From assembly GCA_038243635.1 (NCBI GenBank), contig JBBSQW010000007.1, positions 1 to 64,000 on the forward strand: a stretch of DNA of 64,000 bases, read 5' to 3'. Position 1 is the stretch's first letter, and each line of letters begins with the position of its first letter. A model generated the notes under the pieces. The model was not told where the DNA came from and ran no database searches. It was given only the letters and a program-made list of their open reading frames with translations. The position numbers were made by a program, and so were the translations under genes. Positions 26,915 through 36,892 of this stretch are shown here, one piece after another. Source of the stretch: Pseudopedobacter sp038243635. Lineage in GTDB: Bacteria; Bacteroidota; Bacteroidia; Sphingobacteriales; Sphingobacteriaceae.

Positions 26915-28726
26915 ATGATTAAGCCTTTTAAGATTTTAAGCACCGTGTTTTTTCTGCTTTTATGCTTTAGTTACGCTAAAAGCCAATACCCAGTAAATGA
27001 TATTGAACTGGCTCGTCAATTTTATACTAATGGTGAATATGATAAATCTTTAGTCATCTATCAAAAACTTTATGAGCATCAAACAAATGATGACCTTTAT
27101 TTTGAAGCTTACTTTAATACACTTTTAAAGCTCAAAAAGTATAGTGAGGCAGAAAAGTTGATTGCAAAAAAACTGAAAAGTAATTATAAATACGGCACTA
27201 ATTTAGGACAGCTTTATCTAGAAAAAGGCGAGCTTGATAAAGCCAACAAAACTTTTGATGATGTTTTAAGTAAAATGCCGAAAGATGAATTTGCAATAAG
27301 TAGTATTGCAAATTCTTTTTACAGCATAGCAAATTATGATTATGCAATAAAAACCTTTTTAACAGGTAGAAGGTTGTTAAAAGATGACAATGCTTTTGGT
27401 TTTGAACTTATTAATTTATATCGGTTTAAAAAGCAAAAAAACGAGCTTACGGAGGAGATTTTAAATATTTTAGCTTACCAGCCAACTTTTTTAGCAAGCG
27501 CAAAAAACAACCTTAGCAGAACCTATGAGAGTGATGAGGATTATGGCATTTTAAAATCATTGTTACTAAAAAAAATACAGAAAGATCCGCAGAATACTAC
27601 TTTTATAAATTTATTGGCGTGGACTTATCTACAGCAAAAACAATATGATATGGCCTTGGTACAGCTGATCGCTTTAGATAAAAGAACCCAAGACAATGGT
27701 GGCTCAGTTTATAATTTCGGCAATATATTATTAGAAAACAAAGCTTACAGTGTGGCTGAAAGAGCTTATCAGCATCTTTTGACTAAAGATCGTAACTCGC
27801 CTTATTATGTAGCCTCTAAAGTGGCGCTACTACAACTTAAAAACCAACAAGTAATTGATGGAACTTACAGTCAACAACAAATTGAGCAATTAAACACTGA
27901 TTATGAGTTGCTTATAACAGAGTATGGCGAAAACTCACAAACCGTTTTTGCAATTAGAGCATTAGCTAATTTAAAAGCTTTTCACCTCAATAAAACAGAC
28001 GAAGCTAGTTTATTACTAGAAAAAGCAATAAGCCTACCGGGCATTAGCCTAGATGTTTCTGCTCAACTTAAATTAGATTTAGCAACTATTTATATCTTAA
28101 ATAACCAACCTTGGGATGCAGCACTATTGTACGGGCAGGTAGAAAAAAGTTTTAAGGACCATCCGATTGGACAAGAGGCGAAATTTAAAAACGCTAAGCT
28201 TTCTTTTTATAATGGAGATTTTAATTGGGCAAAAGCACAATTAGATGTATTAAAAGCGTCCACCTCACAATTAATTGCTAATGATGCACTTGATTTAAGT
28301 TTACTAATTGAAGATGATTTGTCTGTCGATAGTGCAGGGAACGCCTTAAAATTATATGCAAAAGCTGATTTACTACAGCTAAAAAACAAACCTATTGAAG
28401 CTATAAAAACTTTGGACAGTTTAACCTCATTATATCCACAGTCTAGCTTGTTTGATGATGTTCTGATGCTAAAAGCTAATATTTATATTAAAGAGCACAA
28501 ATACCAAACTGCACAAAACAGCCTTAGTGATATTATCAAAAATTACCCTAATAGCATTTGGGGAGATGATGCACTTTTTAAAATTGCGGTATTAGAAGAG
28601 GATAATTTAAAGGATTTTAGCGCTGCTAAAAAGCATTATGAGCAATTGATTAACCAATACCCCGGAAGTTTATATTTGATAGAAGCCCGCAAAAGATTTA
28701 GAAATTTGAGAGGAGATGCGCTTTAA
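26915..28726 (+). CDS. Secreted TPR-repeat protein
   Basis: About 603 residues from ATG at 26915; a TTG one codon earlier is possible. A signal peptide (about 1-23, ending AKSQ) is followed by TPR-type helical repeats along the whole length, for example ARQFYTNGEYDKSLVIYQKL near the start. The C-terminal repeats read DDVLMLKANIYIKEHKYQTA and DDALFKIAVLEE, like outer-membrane assembly or gliding-type scaffolds. Periplasmic scaffold; partner unknown. It is divergent from the S9-like operon and is followed 27 bases later by a DUF4286 gene. Confidence 0.85.
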   Translation: MIKPFKILSTVFFLLLCFSYAKSQYPVNDIELARQFYTNGEYDKSLVIYQKLYEHQTNDDLYFEAYFNTLLKLKKYSEAEKLIAKKLKSNYKYGTNLGQLYLEKGELDKANKTFDDVLSKMPKDEFAISSIANSFYSIANYDYAIKTFLTGRRLLKDDNAFGFELINLYRFKKQKNELTEEILNILAYQPTFLASAKNNLSRTYESDEDYGILKSLLLKKIQKDPQNTTFINLLAWTYLQQKQYDMALVQLIALDKRTQDNGGSVYNFGNILLENKAYSVAERAYQHLLTKDRNSPYYVASKVALLQLKNQQVIDGTYSQQQIEQLNTDYELLITEYGENSQTVFAIRALANLKAFHLNKTDEASLLLEKAISLPGISLDVSAQLKLDLATIYILNNQPWDAALLYGQVEKSFKDHPIGQEAKFKNAKLSFYNGDFNWAKAQLDVLKASTSQLIANDALDLSLLIEDDLSVDSAGNALKLYAKADLLQLKNKPIEAIKTLDSLTSLYPQSSLFDDVLMLKANIYIKEHKYQTAQNSLSDIIKNYPNSIWGDDALFKIAVLEEDNLKDFSAAKKHYEQLINQYPGSLYLIEARKRFRNLRGDAL

Positions 28727-28753
28727 TAAAAAGGGGTTGATTAACTTAGCGCC

Positions 28754-29053
28754 ATGATTATTTATAACGTCACTACTATTATTGAGGATAGTATACACGA
28801 AGAGTATATTCAATACATGCAAAATGTGCATATGCCGGCGGTAATGGCGAGCGGTAAATTTGTTGATTGCCACCTTTTAAGGTTAACAGAACCTATAAAT
28901 GAAGGCATAACTTATTGCGCACAATACGTTACTAATGATGCTGAGCATTTAGTAGATTACCGAAAAAACCACTCTCCAAAGTTGCAGGAAGATATTCTGC
29001 AAAAGTTCCCTAACAAATTTGTTTCTTTTAGAAGCGTTTTAGAAAAAGTATAA
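28754..29053 (+). CDS. DUF4286 family protein
   Basis: 99 residues matching the small DUF4286 family of Bacteroidota, predicted as a ferredoxin-like alpha-beta fold (IIYNVTTIIEDSIHEEYIQYM, RSVLEKV at the end). No signal peptide; cytoplasmic. Function unknown. Its stop codon abuts the next ATG (TAAATG), so it is co-translated with rfbC. Confidence 0.85.
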   Translation: MIIYNVTTIIEDSIHEEYIQYMQNVHMPAVMASGKFVDCHLLRLTEPINEGITYCAQYVTNDAEHLVDYRKNHSPKLQEDILQKFPNKFVSFRSVLEKV

Positions 29054-29602
29054 ATGAATATTATTGAAACCCCTATTAAGGGCTTAGTGATCATCGAACC
29101 AAAAATTTGGAAAGATGACAGAGGTTATTTTTTTGAAAGCTACAACAAAGCGCTTTTTGAAAAACTTGGCTTGGATATAGAATTTGTACAAGACAACCAA
29201 TCTTACTCGCATAAAAATGCGTTACGTGGCTTACATGCACAAGCTAATCCTCATGCACAAGGTAAATTAGTGCGAGTGGTACAAGGTAAAGTTTTGGATG
29301 TTGCAGTTGATATTAGAAAAAACTCCGCCACTTATGGCCAGCATTTTAGTGTAGAATTAAGTGGAGAAAACAATAAAATGTTTTACGTACCTCCTGGGTT
29401 TTTACATGGATTTTTGACTTTAGAAGATAAAACCATTTTCAATTATAAATGCACTGGTTTGTTCCATAAGGATGCTGAAGTAGGTGTAATTTGGAATGAT
29501 GTAGAATTAGGTATTGACTGGGGAATTGATTTTGCAGATGCAGTGGTTTCTCCAAAAGACGCTGTTTTACCAGCATTTTCGACCATTAGTAGCCCTTTTT
29601 AA
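29054..29602 (+). CDS. rfbC: dTDP-4-dehydrorhamnose 3,5-epimerase
   Basis: 182 residues, normal RmlC length. It has the cupin core with DDRGYFFESYN, NALRGLHAQ (catalytic His), GKLVRVVQGKVLDVAVDIR and PPGFLHGF. It converts dTDP-4-keto-6-deoxyglucose to the L-lyxo form during dTDP-rhamnose synthesis. No rmlA, rmlB or rmlD lies next to it, so the other steps are encoded elsewhere. Confidence 0.94.
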   Translation: MNIIETPIKGLVIIEPKIWKDDRGYFFESYNKALFEKLGLDIEFVQDNQSYSHKNALRGLHAQANPHAQGKLVRVVQGKVLDVAVDIRKNSATYGQHFSVELSGENNKMFYVPPGFLHGFLTLEDKTIFNYKCTGLFHKDAEVGVIWNDVELGIDWGIDFADAVVSPKDAVLPAFSTISSPF

Positions 29603-29612
29603 AATTAAGAAT

Positions 29613-30407
29613 ATGGCTTTAAACCAAAAAACTTTAAGATTAAATAAAGCGATTAGCGATACTGGTTTTTGTTCTAGAAGAGAAGCTGACCAAGCAATTT
29701 TGGAAGGCCGAGTAACTATTAATGGCAGAGAAGCTATTTTAGGTGATAAAGTAAGTGATAGCGATGATGTTAGGGTTGACGACAGAAGGGTTAAATTCAA
29801 AAACGAAAGCGATTCTATTTATATCGCTTTTAATAAACCTAAAGGAGTTACCTGTACTACAGAAAGACATGTAGAAGGAAATATCATCGATTATATTGGT
29901 CATCCAAGGCGTATTTTCCCTATTGGGAGGTTGGATAAATTATCTGAAGGCTTGATTTTTTTGACTAGCGACGGCGACATTGTGAACAAGGTTTTACGAG
30001 CTGGTAATAACCACGAAAAAGAATATGTGGTAACGGTTAACAAGCCCATTACCATCGATTTTTTGAGAAAAATGGGAAATGGTGTACCGATTATGGATAC
30101 TGTAACTCAAAAATGTTTGGTGAGGAAAGAGGGAGAAACTACCTTTAACATTATACTTACCCAAGGCTTAAACCGTCAAATTCGTAAAATGTGCGAATAC
30201 TTAGGTTACGATGTTACGCGATTAAAGCGTATTAGAGTGATGAATATTACTACCAAGAATATTCCAGTAGGCACATTTAGAAATCTTACTCGCCAAGAAG
30301 TATCAGAGATTATGGGCTTAGTTTCGGGATCAAGTAAGACCGAAGAAGCGTCTAAAGGTGATACAGGTGTTAGAAAAGTAAGCAAGAAACAGAATAAATA
30401 TATTTAA
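29613..30407 (+). CDS. rluF: 23S rRNA pseudouridine synthase RluF-type
   Basis: 264 residues from ATG at 29613 (MALNQKTLRLNKA). The longer open frame overlaps rfbC and is not family-like. An N-terminal S4 RNA-binding domain (about 6-60, GFCSRREADQAILEGRVTIN) precedes the catalytic domain with GRLDKLSEGLIFLTSDGD, where the Asp of RLDK is catalytic. The NRQIRKMCEYLGYDVTRLKRIR segment supports the RluF/RluB group. It modifies 23S rRNA at the 2604-type position (family knowledge). The basic, Ser/Lys-rich tail after residue 245 is likely disordered. Confidence 0.92.
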   Translation: MALNQKTLRLNKAISDTGFCSRREADQAILEGRVTINGREAILGDKVSDSDDVRVDDRRVKFKNESDSIYIAFNKPKGVTCTTERHVEGNIIDYIGHPRRIFPIGRLDKLSEGLIFLTSDGDIVNKVLRAGNNHEKEYVVTVNKPITIDFLRKMGNGVPIMDTVTQKCLVRKEGETTFNIILTQGLNRQIRKMCEYLGYDVTRLKRIRVMNITTKNIPVGTFRNLTRQEVSEIMGLVSGSSKTEEASKGDTGVRKVSKKQNKYI

Positions 30408-30711
30408 AAAAACACACTTTTATTTGTTAGATATGGATGAGTCAAAACTCATCCTTTTTTTTGTTTAATTGTTTGGCTCAATATTGGTTGCGTTAGGTGG
30501 ATAAAGCAAGGCTTTTTAGAGATGGGAACGCGGGCGGTAAAAAGCTTGTTCTTTTTATGATTTTTCATCATAAAAAAACCGTAACATAGCGGAGTGCGGC
30601 ATACACCGACCTTTAGGAAACGCTCTCATAAGGCTTAAGACAGAACGCTTAAAGCAAAAAAACTGAACTGAGACAGAACTAGATAAGATTTACTACACCT
30701 TTAAAAAGACA
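30408..30711. other. Intergenic region after rluF
   Basis: Starts with a terminator, then holds a GC-richer stretch with several short inverted words (for example TTTTTATGA/TCATAAAAA near 30552-30577). No open frame or RNA gene is recognised. The egtB start lies at its end. Confidence 0.5.
30435..30462 (+). terminator. rluF terminator
   Basis: Stem GGATGAG / CTCATCC, loop TCAAAA, followed by eight T. Confidence 0.9.
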
Positions 30712-31860
30712 ATGAATTTAGCAGAAACTTATCGTACCATAAGAAAACATACCGAAGCTATTTGTGAGCCATTGCAAACAGAGGATTATGTAGTGCAGCC
30801 AATTGCAGATGTTAGTCCGCCGAAGTGGCATTTAGGGCATACAACTTGGTTTTTTGAAACGTTTATTTTAAAACCAAACGCCACTAAATATGAGGTGTTT
30901 GACGAAAATTATAATTTCGTTTTCAATAGTTACTATGAAACCGTTGGTGCAAGGGTTATCCGTACGGATCGTGGGAATTTAAGTAGGCCAACCGTACAAG
31001 ATGTTTACCAATACCGAGCTTATGTGGACGAAGCAATGGATAAGTTTCTAGCTTGTGAAGTAAGTAACGGGGTTAAAGAATTGTTAGAATTAGGGTTAAA
31101 CCACGAGCAACAACACCAAGAACTATTATGTTACGATATCAAATACATTTTAGGGCACAATCCGTTGTTCCCAGCCTATGCGACTGAGAATATTGAGCAA
31201 AATTTGACCACTGGTGAGACTGGATTTGTAGCCATGAGAGAAGGTGTTTATGAGGTTGGTTACGCTGGTGACGATTTTTGCTTCGACAATGAGTTAGGAA
31301 GACATAAAGTTTATATCAATAATTTCGAGATTTCTCAAAGCTTAGTAACTAACGCTGAATATTTAGAATTTATAAACGACGGTGGTTACCAAAACTTTAA
31401 ATTTTGGCATTCAGAAGCTTGGGATTGGGTACGTAATAACAATATTAATGCGCCTTTATATTGGCACCAAGTGGAGGGCGAATGGTTTAGGTACGATTTA
31501 AAAGGCTTAAATCCAATTAAAATGGACGAACCCGTTTGCCATATTAGCTTTTACGAAGCGTCGGCATTTGCAGCATTTAAAGAGATGCGCTTGCCAACAG
31601 AGTTTGAATGGGAGGTAGCATCTGCGGAATTTAAATGGGGACAACTTTGGGAATGGACCGAAAGCGCTTATCTCCCCTACCCTAATTTTATAACAGCGCC
31701 CGGCGCAATTGGTGAATACAATGGTAAATTTATGGTAAACCAAAAAGTTTTACGTGGTGCTTCTGTGGCAACTTCGCCCGGCCATCAAAGGTTTACTTAT
31801 CGTAACTTCTTTCATGCTAACTTGCGTTGGATGTACAGTGGAATTAGGTTGGTTAAGTAG
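30712..31860 (+). CDS. egtB: EgtB-like nonheme-iron sulfoxide synthase
   Basis: 382 residues. An N-terminal DinB-like domain holds the predicted iron ligands (His in WHLGHTTWFFE near 43-53, and the two His of LNHEQQHQELL near 130-140). A C-terminal formylglycine-generating-enzyme-like fold follows (about 170-382, ending LRWMYSGIRLVK). EgtB joins a cysteine-containing thiol to trimethylhistidine with O2 on the way to ergothioneine. The matching histidine methyltransferase EgtD is encoded 6 kb away at 37936-38886, which supports a thiol-histidine pathway. No EgtA, EgtC or EgtE is visible, so the exact product is inferred. Confidence 0.87.
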   Translation: MNLAETYRTIRKHTEAICEPLQTEDYVVQPIADVSPPKWHLGHTTWFFETFILKPNATKYEVFDENYNFVFNSYYETVGARVIRTDRGNLSRPTVQDVYQYRAYVDEAMDKFLACEVSNGVKELLELGLNHEQQHQELLCYDIKYILGHNPLFPAYATENIEQNLTTGETGFVAMREGVYEVGYAGDDFCFDNELGRHKVYINNFEISQSLVTNAEYLEFINDGGYQNFKFWHSEAWDWVRNNNINAPLYWHQVEGEWFRYDLKGLNPIKMDEPVCHISFYEASAFAAFKEMRLPTEFEWEVASAEFKWGQLWEWTESAYLPYPNFITAPGAIGEYNGKFMVNQKVLRGASVATSPGHQRFTYRNFFHANLRWMYSGIRLVK

Positions 31861-31868
31861 GTTTTTTT

Positions 31869-31923
31869 AGGAGCAAAGAATAAAGAGACACAACTGAGGA
31901 GGAAGGAGCAAAGAACAAAGACA
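31869..31923. repeat. Purine-rich direct repeat after egtB
   Basis: Two 20-base copies (31869-31888 and 31904-31923) of AGGAGCAAAGAAyAAAGAnA, differing at 2 positions. The words are low-complexity, and no function is evident. Confidence 0.6.
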
Positions 31924-31949
31924 TACTTGCACAATTTAGGAACAAAAAA

Positions 31950-31973
31950 AGACCGGCGTTCGCCGGTCTTTTT
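31950..31973. terminator. Bidirectional terminator between egtB and the OmpA gene
   Basis: Stem AGACCGGC / GCCGGTCT with loop GTTC. An A-run on one side and a T-run on the other let it serve both convergent genes. Confidence 0.92.
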
Positions 31974-32069
31974 AGATATTATTAATTTTGTTGAAAACAC
32001 TCAATTTGCACCATGGTCCAAAATATGAGTTTTTAACCTTAAGTTTCAAATATTCTGCTTTTTGCAAGA

Positions 32070-32936
32070 TTATTTTCTTTGTGGAGATTCCAACAATTTA
32101 AAGAACTGATCCAATTGTGGAAGAATCACAATACGCGTTCTTCTGTTTGCAGCTTTACCATCTGCGCTATCGTTAGAACTAACTGGCACATATTCGCCTC
32201 TACCGGCAGCGGTCATTTTAGCTGGTGGAATGTTGTATTGGTCTTGCAAGATTCTAACTACTGAAGTTGCTCTTTTAACGCTTAAATCCCAATTGTCCTC
32301 AATTACCCCGCTTGACTTATATGGAACGTTATCGGTATGCCCTTCAACCATAAATTCAATATCTGGTTGGTTTAAAAGCACTTTTGCTACTTTACCTAAT
32401 ACATTTTTAGCACCTTCATTCACTTGGAAGCTTCCACTTTTAAATAAAAGTTTATCAGAAATATCTATATAAACTACGCCTTTATCTACCTTGATATTGA
32501 TGTCTTTATCATCCATGTTGCCAATTGCACCTTTCAGATTCATTACCAAAGCCATGTTTAAGGAATCTTTTCTTGCAATGGCAGACTGTAAGTTCATGAT
32601 GTATCCATCCTTTAAACCAATGTTGTCTAAAGATTTACTGATACTTTCTGCTTGTTTGCCAGTAATAACAGAAAGATCTTTCAGTTGATTAACCATTTGG
32701 CTGTTACTACCTTTAACATTCGATAATTGATCGTTAAGGGTTTTTATGCGCATCTGATAATCAGCACTACTGCTTTTTTTCGCGTTTTCGCAGGCTAATA
32801 GCTGATTTTGTAAATCTCTGTAAAGGCTATCAAGCGTTTTATTTTCTGCCTGTGACTTTCTTAATTCTCTTGGTGCCGAGCAGGAAGCCAATACTAATGC
32901 CACTCCCGCAACTGCCAATACTGCTTTAATTTTCAT
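32070..32936 (-). CDS. OmpA-family peptidoglycan-binding lipoprotein
   Basis: 288 residues. The lipoprotein signal peptide has lipobox LASC (Cys at about 19). A long coiled-coil section (about 25-135) leads to a C-terminal OmpA domain (about 150-275) with VEGHTDNVPY, DLSVKRATSVVRIL and ADGKAANRRTRIVI, where the Asp and Arg that bind diaminopimelate are present. It likely tethers the outer membrane to peptidoglycan. It is converged on by egtB through a shared terminator. Confidence 0.92.
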   Translation of the reverse strand: MKIKAVLAVAGVALVLASCSAPRELRKSQAENKTLDSLYRDLQNQLLACENAKKSSSADYQMRIKTLNDQLSNVKGSNSQMVNQLKDLSVITGKQAESISKSLDNIGLKDGYIMNLQSAIARKDSLNMALVMNLKGAIGNMDDKDINIKVDKGVVYIDISDKLLFKSGSFQVNEGAKNVLGKVAKVLLNQPDIEFMVEGHTDNVPYKSSGVIEDNWDLSVKRATSVVRILQDQYNIPPAKMTAAGRGEYVPVSSNDSADGKAANRRTRIVILPQLDQFFKLLESPQRK

Positions 32937-33131
32937 GATGTTCTATTTATGTTAAAACTATTTTTTCTAACCCTGCAATTATTGTGCAACAACAATTAAA
33001 AGGTCTGCTAACGAGCAACGTTCTGATTTTGTCCTTTATAACCTACGATTAAATTTTGCTCTCCGTATTAAAACACTAATTTATTTCTATTGTGCTCTAC
33101 TAAACTTTTACTAAGTTTAAACTCTATAAAA

Positions 33132-36100
33132 ATGAGCCAGAACTACCAACAGCTAATCCATAAAATAGATGATTTTATCAGAAAATATTATCTGAATAAG
33201 ATTGTACGTGGCTTAATTTGGTGGGTTGCTGTTTTCTTAATCAGCTATTTGGTTTTTATTGTTTCCGAGTATTATGGTTATTTTAACATTACGGTAAGAA
33301 GCATCGTCTTTTACGGATTTATAGCTTCGCAAGCTGTTTTATTTTGGTTTTTGATTGGGCAATATCTCGTTTCGTATTTTAAATTGGGCAAAACCATTAA
33401 TCGTGAACAAGCTTCCGTAATTATAGGGAATCACTTTCCCGATATAAAAGATAAGTTGATTAATACGTTAGAACTAAAACAACTAGCCGAAGAAAATCCA
33501 GCGCAAAAAGAACTTATTGAAGCAAGTATTAATCAACGGATTGCCAACTTTAAACCTATCCCTTTTGTTGCAGCCGTAAATCTATCAGAAAACAAAAAGT
33601 ATATCGGTTATGCTTTAATTCCTATTGCTGTAGTGATTTTACTTGCTTTTGCAGCACCTTCTATTTTGAAAGATGGGACAGAGCGAATTATCAATCATCA
33701 AGTGTTTTATAAAAAGCAAGCACCTTTTGAGTTTAATGTTTTAAACAAAAATTTGGTTGTACGCCAAGGCGATGATTTAACGTTGAACTTAAAAATGACT
33801 GGCGACCAAGTGCCAGAAGAAGTTTATTTGGTAGATGGTGTAAACACATTTAAACTCCACAAAAAAGACATTATTAATTTTAGTTACGATTTTAAAAATC
33901 TACAAAAAAACAAACACATAAGATTCCAAGCTGGTGATTTTTTCTCTGACGAGTTTGAGATTAAGGTTAAAAAGAAACCTGCGCTTTTAAGCTATAAGGT
34001 TAAACTTACTTATCCAGCTTACCTTAAAAAGTCGGCTGAAACGCTCAGCAATCCTGGAGATTTAATTATACCTGCTGGAACAATAGCGCAATGGAATTTT
34101 AACACCGAATACGTTAACGATGTTTCTCTATCCGTTAACAATCAGGCAACAGCTACAAAAAACAATAAAAAGGATCAATTCAACGCAGAAACTCGCTTAT
34201 TAAAAAGTGGAAAATACAGTATTAATTTTAAAAATAATGAATCTATAATTAGTGATTCTGTAGCATATAACTTAAACGTGATTGCAGACGAATACCCAAA
34301 GATTGAGATACAAGAACGTATTGATTCTGCAAATGTAAATGTGCTTTATTTTATCGGCAATATTGCCGATGATTACGGCCTAAGCACACTTAATTTCCAT
34401 TACCAGCTATTAAAAACTGACGATAAAAACCGACAAGGAAAAGCATTTACCGTACCGATCAAATTTAGCAAGGAACTTTTACAAAGTAATTTCTTTTACG
34501 TATGGCCGTTAAAGCAGCTGGGAATTAAACCGGGCGAAGAAATTTCATACTATTTTGATGTTGCGGATAATGATGGTGTAAACGGAGCGAAACACACAAA
34601 ATCTGTAAAGCGAATTTACAAACTGCCTACCAATACCGCACAGGTTGAGAAGTTGGAGGAAAGCATTGCCAGTATTCAACAAAAAATGCAACAAGCCATT
34701 AAAATGGCTGACAAAATACAGCAGGAAACTAAAAAGTTAACGCAGGATTTGATGCAACAGAAAAACCTTGATTACGAACAAAAAAAACGGATTGAGAATT
34801 TAGTTGCGGAGAAAAAGAGCTTCGAAAAACTAATTGAGGACATCCAAAAAGACGGTAAGCAAAACCTAGAGCAATCTAAAGACTTAGATAAACAGAATAA
34901 AAATTTGTTAGAAAAACGGAAGCGAATTCAGGATTTATTTGATAATGTGCTTGATAAAAAAACAAAAGAACTATTACAAAACTTGCAAAAACTGGTCGAT
35001 AAAAACCAGAAAGAAATGAGTCAGGACCAGTTGCAGAAAATGCAGTTAGACAATAAATCTTTACAAAAAGAACTAGACCGAATTTTAGAGCTCTACAAAA
35101 AACTGGCAGTTGAACAAAAACTGAATAATACCATTGAAAAATTAGAAGAGCTTGCAAAAAAACAAGAACAACTAGGTAACGACTCTAAATCAAAACCTAC
35201 TGAGGAAGTTAAAAAACAACAAGATCAGCTGAAAAAAGATTTTGAAGGGATAAAAAAAAACTTAAAAGAAGTTCAAGAAAAGAATGAACTTTTAGAAAAG
35301 CCTGAGGATTTCAACATCGAAAAACAAGATCAGCAAAATATTGATAACGATTTAGACAATGCAGATAAAAACTTAGACAACAACAAAAAACAAGATGCTT
35401 CTAAATCACAAAAGAGTGCGGCTGATAAAATGCAAGACCTAGTTCAAAAATTGAAAGACAGCATGCAAGACGGACAAGAAGAAGAAAACAAGGTTAATGA
35501 ACAGCAACTGCGAATGATTCTGAAGAATCTACTTAAAACCTCGTTTGATCAAGAAAAATTGATGCTTGACTTTAGAAACATCAATCCAGACGATCCTAAC
35601 TTTGTGAAACTAGGTCAAAAACAATTGGAAATTAAAGAGAATTTAAAAACAGTTGCAGACAGCTTATACAGCTTGAGCAAGTTGGTACCCCAAATAAAAT
35701 CGACTGTAAATAAAGAAATTCAAAACATTAACCAGCAAGTAAGCGCTGCAATAGAACAAATTACCGAACAAAAAATTAGCGAAGCCAATAGAAATCAACA
35801 ATTTGCGTTAACTAGTATTAACAACTTGGCTTTAATGTTGAGTGAGGCGCTACAACAGCTGCAGAATGCAATGAAAAATGCAAAGCCAGGTGGCAAAGGC
35901 GGAAAACCGAAACCTGGTTTATCAGAGCTTAGCGAAATGCAAAAGCAGTTGAATAAAAACATGCAGAAAGCAAAGGATGCCATGCAACAACAAGGTATTA
36001 TGCCTGGGCAAAAAGGCTCTAAAGAATTATCAGAAAATTTTGCCAAAATGGCGCAGCAACAACAAATGATAAGACAGGCCTTGCAAGAGGTTAACAATAG

Positions 36101-36458
36101 TTTGAACAAAGATGGGCAGGGAAAGTTAGGCAATTTGGAAAAAATTATCAAACAAATGGAACAAACTGAGACCGATCTCGTAAACAGACGGATTACGCAA
36201 GAAGCGTTAACCAGACAGCAGCAGATACAAACAAGATTGCTGGAAGCCGAAAAAGCGGAGCAAGAAAGGGAACAGGATAATAAAAGAGAAAGTAAAGCAC
36301 CAAAGGAGTTTTATCCGAATTATAATTTAATTTTGGAAGAATACCAGAAGCTAAAACTTACAGAGATGCAACAAATAAAAACTGTGCCTCCATCTTTAAA
36401 CTATTTTTATAAAAATAAAATAACAGAATACTTTAAAACATTAAATTTGGGAGAGTAA
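33132..36458 (+). CDS. Large DUF4175-like membrane coiled-coil protein
   Basis: 1108 residues from ATG at 33132 (MSQNYQQLIHKID). Two membrane segments lie near 25-75 and a third near 155-175. A periplasmic or extracytoplasmic beta-rich section follows (about 190-490). Next is a very long Gln/Lys-rich coiled coil (about 500-1000) with many short heptad words, and a low-complexity Gly-rich stretch (PGGKGGKPKPG). It resembles the DUF4175 proteins of Bacteroidota, whose role is unknown. It is followed 2 bases later by a HATPase gene and then ybeY, so the three form one operon. Confidence 0.8.
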   Translation: MSQNYQQLIHKIDDFIRKYYLNKIVRGLIWWVAVFLISYLVFIVSEYYGYFNITVRSIVFYGFIASQAVLFWFLIGQYLVSYFKLGKTINREQASVIIGNHFPDIKDKLINTLELKQLAEENPAQKELIEASINQRIANFKPIPFVAAVNLSENKKYIGYALIPIAVVILLAFAAPSILKDGTERIINHQVFYKKQAPFEFNVLNKNLVVRQGDDLTLNLKMTGDQVPEEVYLVDGVNTFKLHKKDIINFSYDFKNLQKNKHIRFQAGDFFSDEFEIKVKKKPALLSYKVKLTYPAYLKKSAETLSNPGDLIIPAGTIAQWNFNTEYVNDVSLSVNNQATATKNNKKDQFNAETRLLKSGKYSINFKNNESIISDSVAYNLNVIADEYPKIEIQERIDSANVNVLYFIGNIADDYGLSTLNFHYQLLKTDDKNRQGKAFTVPIKFSKELLQSNFFYVWPLKQLGIKPGEEISYYFDVADNDGVNGAKHTKSVKRIYKLPTNTAQVEKLEESIASIQQKMQQAIKMADKIQQETKKLTQDLMQQKNLDYEQKKRIENLVAEKKSFEKLIEDIQKDGKQNLEQSKDLDKQNKNLLEKRKRIQDLFDNVLDKKTKELLQNLQKLVDKNQKEMSQDQLQKMQLDNKSLQKELDRILELYKKLAVEQKLNNTIEKLEELAKKQEQLGNDSKSKPTEEVKKQQDQLKKDFEGIKKNLKEVQEKNELLEKPEDFNIEKQDQQNIDNDLDNADKNLDNNKKQDASKSQKSAADKMQDLVQKLKDSMQDGQEEENKVNEQQLRMILKNLLKTSFDQEKLMLDFRNINPDDPNFVKLGQKQLEIKENLKTVADSLYSLSKLVPQIKSTVNKEIQNINQQVSAAIEQITEQKISEANRNQQFALTSINNLALMLSEALQQLQNAMKNAKPGGKGGKPKPGLSELSEMQKQLNKNMQKAKDAMQQQGIMPGQKGSKELSENFAKMAQQQQMIRQALQEVNNSLNKDGQGKLGNLEKIIKQMEQTETDLVNRRITQEALTRQQQIQTRLLEAEKAEQEREQDNKRESKAPKEFYPNYNLILEEYQKLKLTEMQQIKTVPPSLNYFYKNKITEYFKTLNLGE

Positions 36459-36460
36459 AT

Positions 36461-36892
36461 ATGGACAACTTCACAGAAACTATTATGGACAATGAGTTAT
36501 ATTCTCTTCAATTACCTTCAAATAGCGAAAGCGTTGCAGTGCTAGAAAACTTTATTGATGATCTTGTAGCAAAGCTAGGAATTGGCGAAGACGTATATGC
36601 TAACTTAATGACTTGTTTAAATGAAGCCATTACAAATGCGATTTACCACGGCAATAAACAAGACCCTCATAAAAAGGTTTACGTAAACTTGGATGTTATT
36701 TTAAATAAACGCCTAGTATTTACAGTTGCAGATGAAGGCAATGGTTTTGACTTTAACAATATACCAGACCCTACAGATTTAGATAATTTAGAAAAGCTAA
36801 CTGGTCGCGGTGTATTTATTATGAAACGATTAGCAGATCAGTGCATTTTTAATAGTAAAGGGAACGAAGTAGAGCTGCACTTTAGATATTAA
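36461..36892 (+). CDS. RsbW-like ATP-binding protein (HATPase)
   Basis: 143 residues, a single GHKL ATPase domain of the anti-sigma/serine-kinase type. It has the N-box (LNEAITNAIYHGN), G1 (ADEGNGFD) and G2 (TGRGVFIMKRLAD). In other bacteria such proteins phosphorylate anti-anti-sigma partners. No STAS partner is adjacent. Its stop overlaps the ybeY start by one base (TAATG). Confidence 0.9.
   Translation: MDNFTETIMDNELYSLQLPSNSESVAVLENFIDDLVAKLGIGEDVYANLMTCLNEAITNAIYHGNKQDPHKKVYVNLDVILNKRLVFTVADEGNGFDFNNIPDPTDLDNLEKLTGRGVFIMKRLADQCIFNSKGNEVELHFRY

Noticed and set aside
33132..36458. Possible SMC-like or phage tape-measure identity for the long coiled-coil protein
   Set aside because: It has N-terminal membrane segments and no Walker motifs, and its context with ybeY fits the DUF4175-like group.
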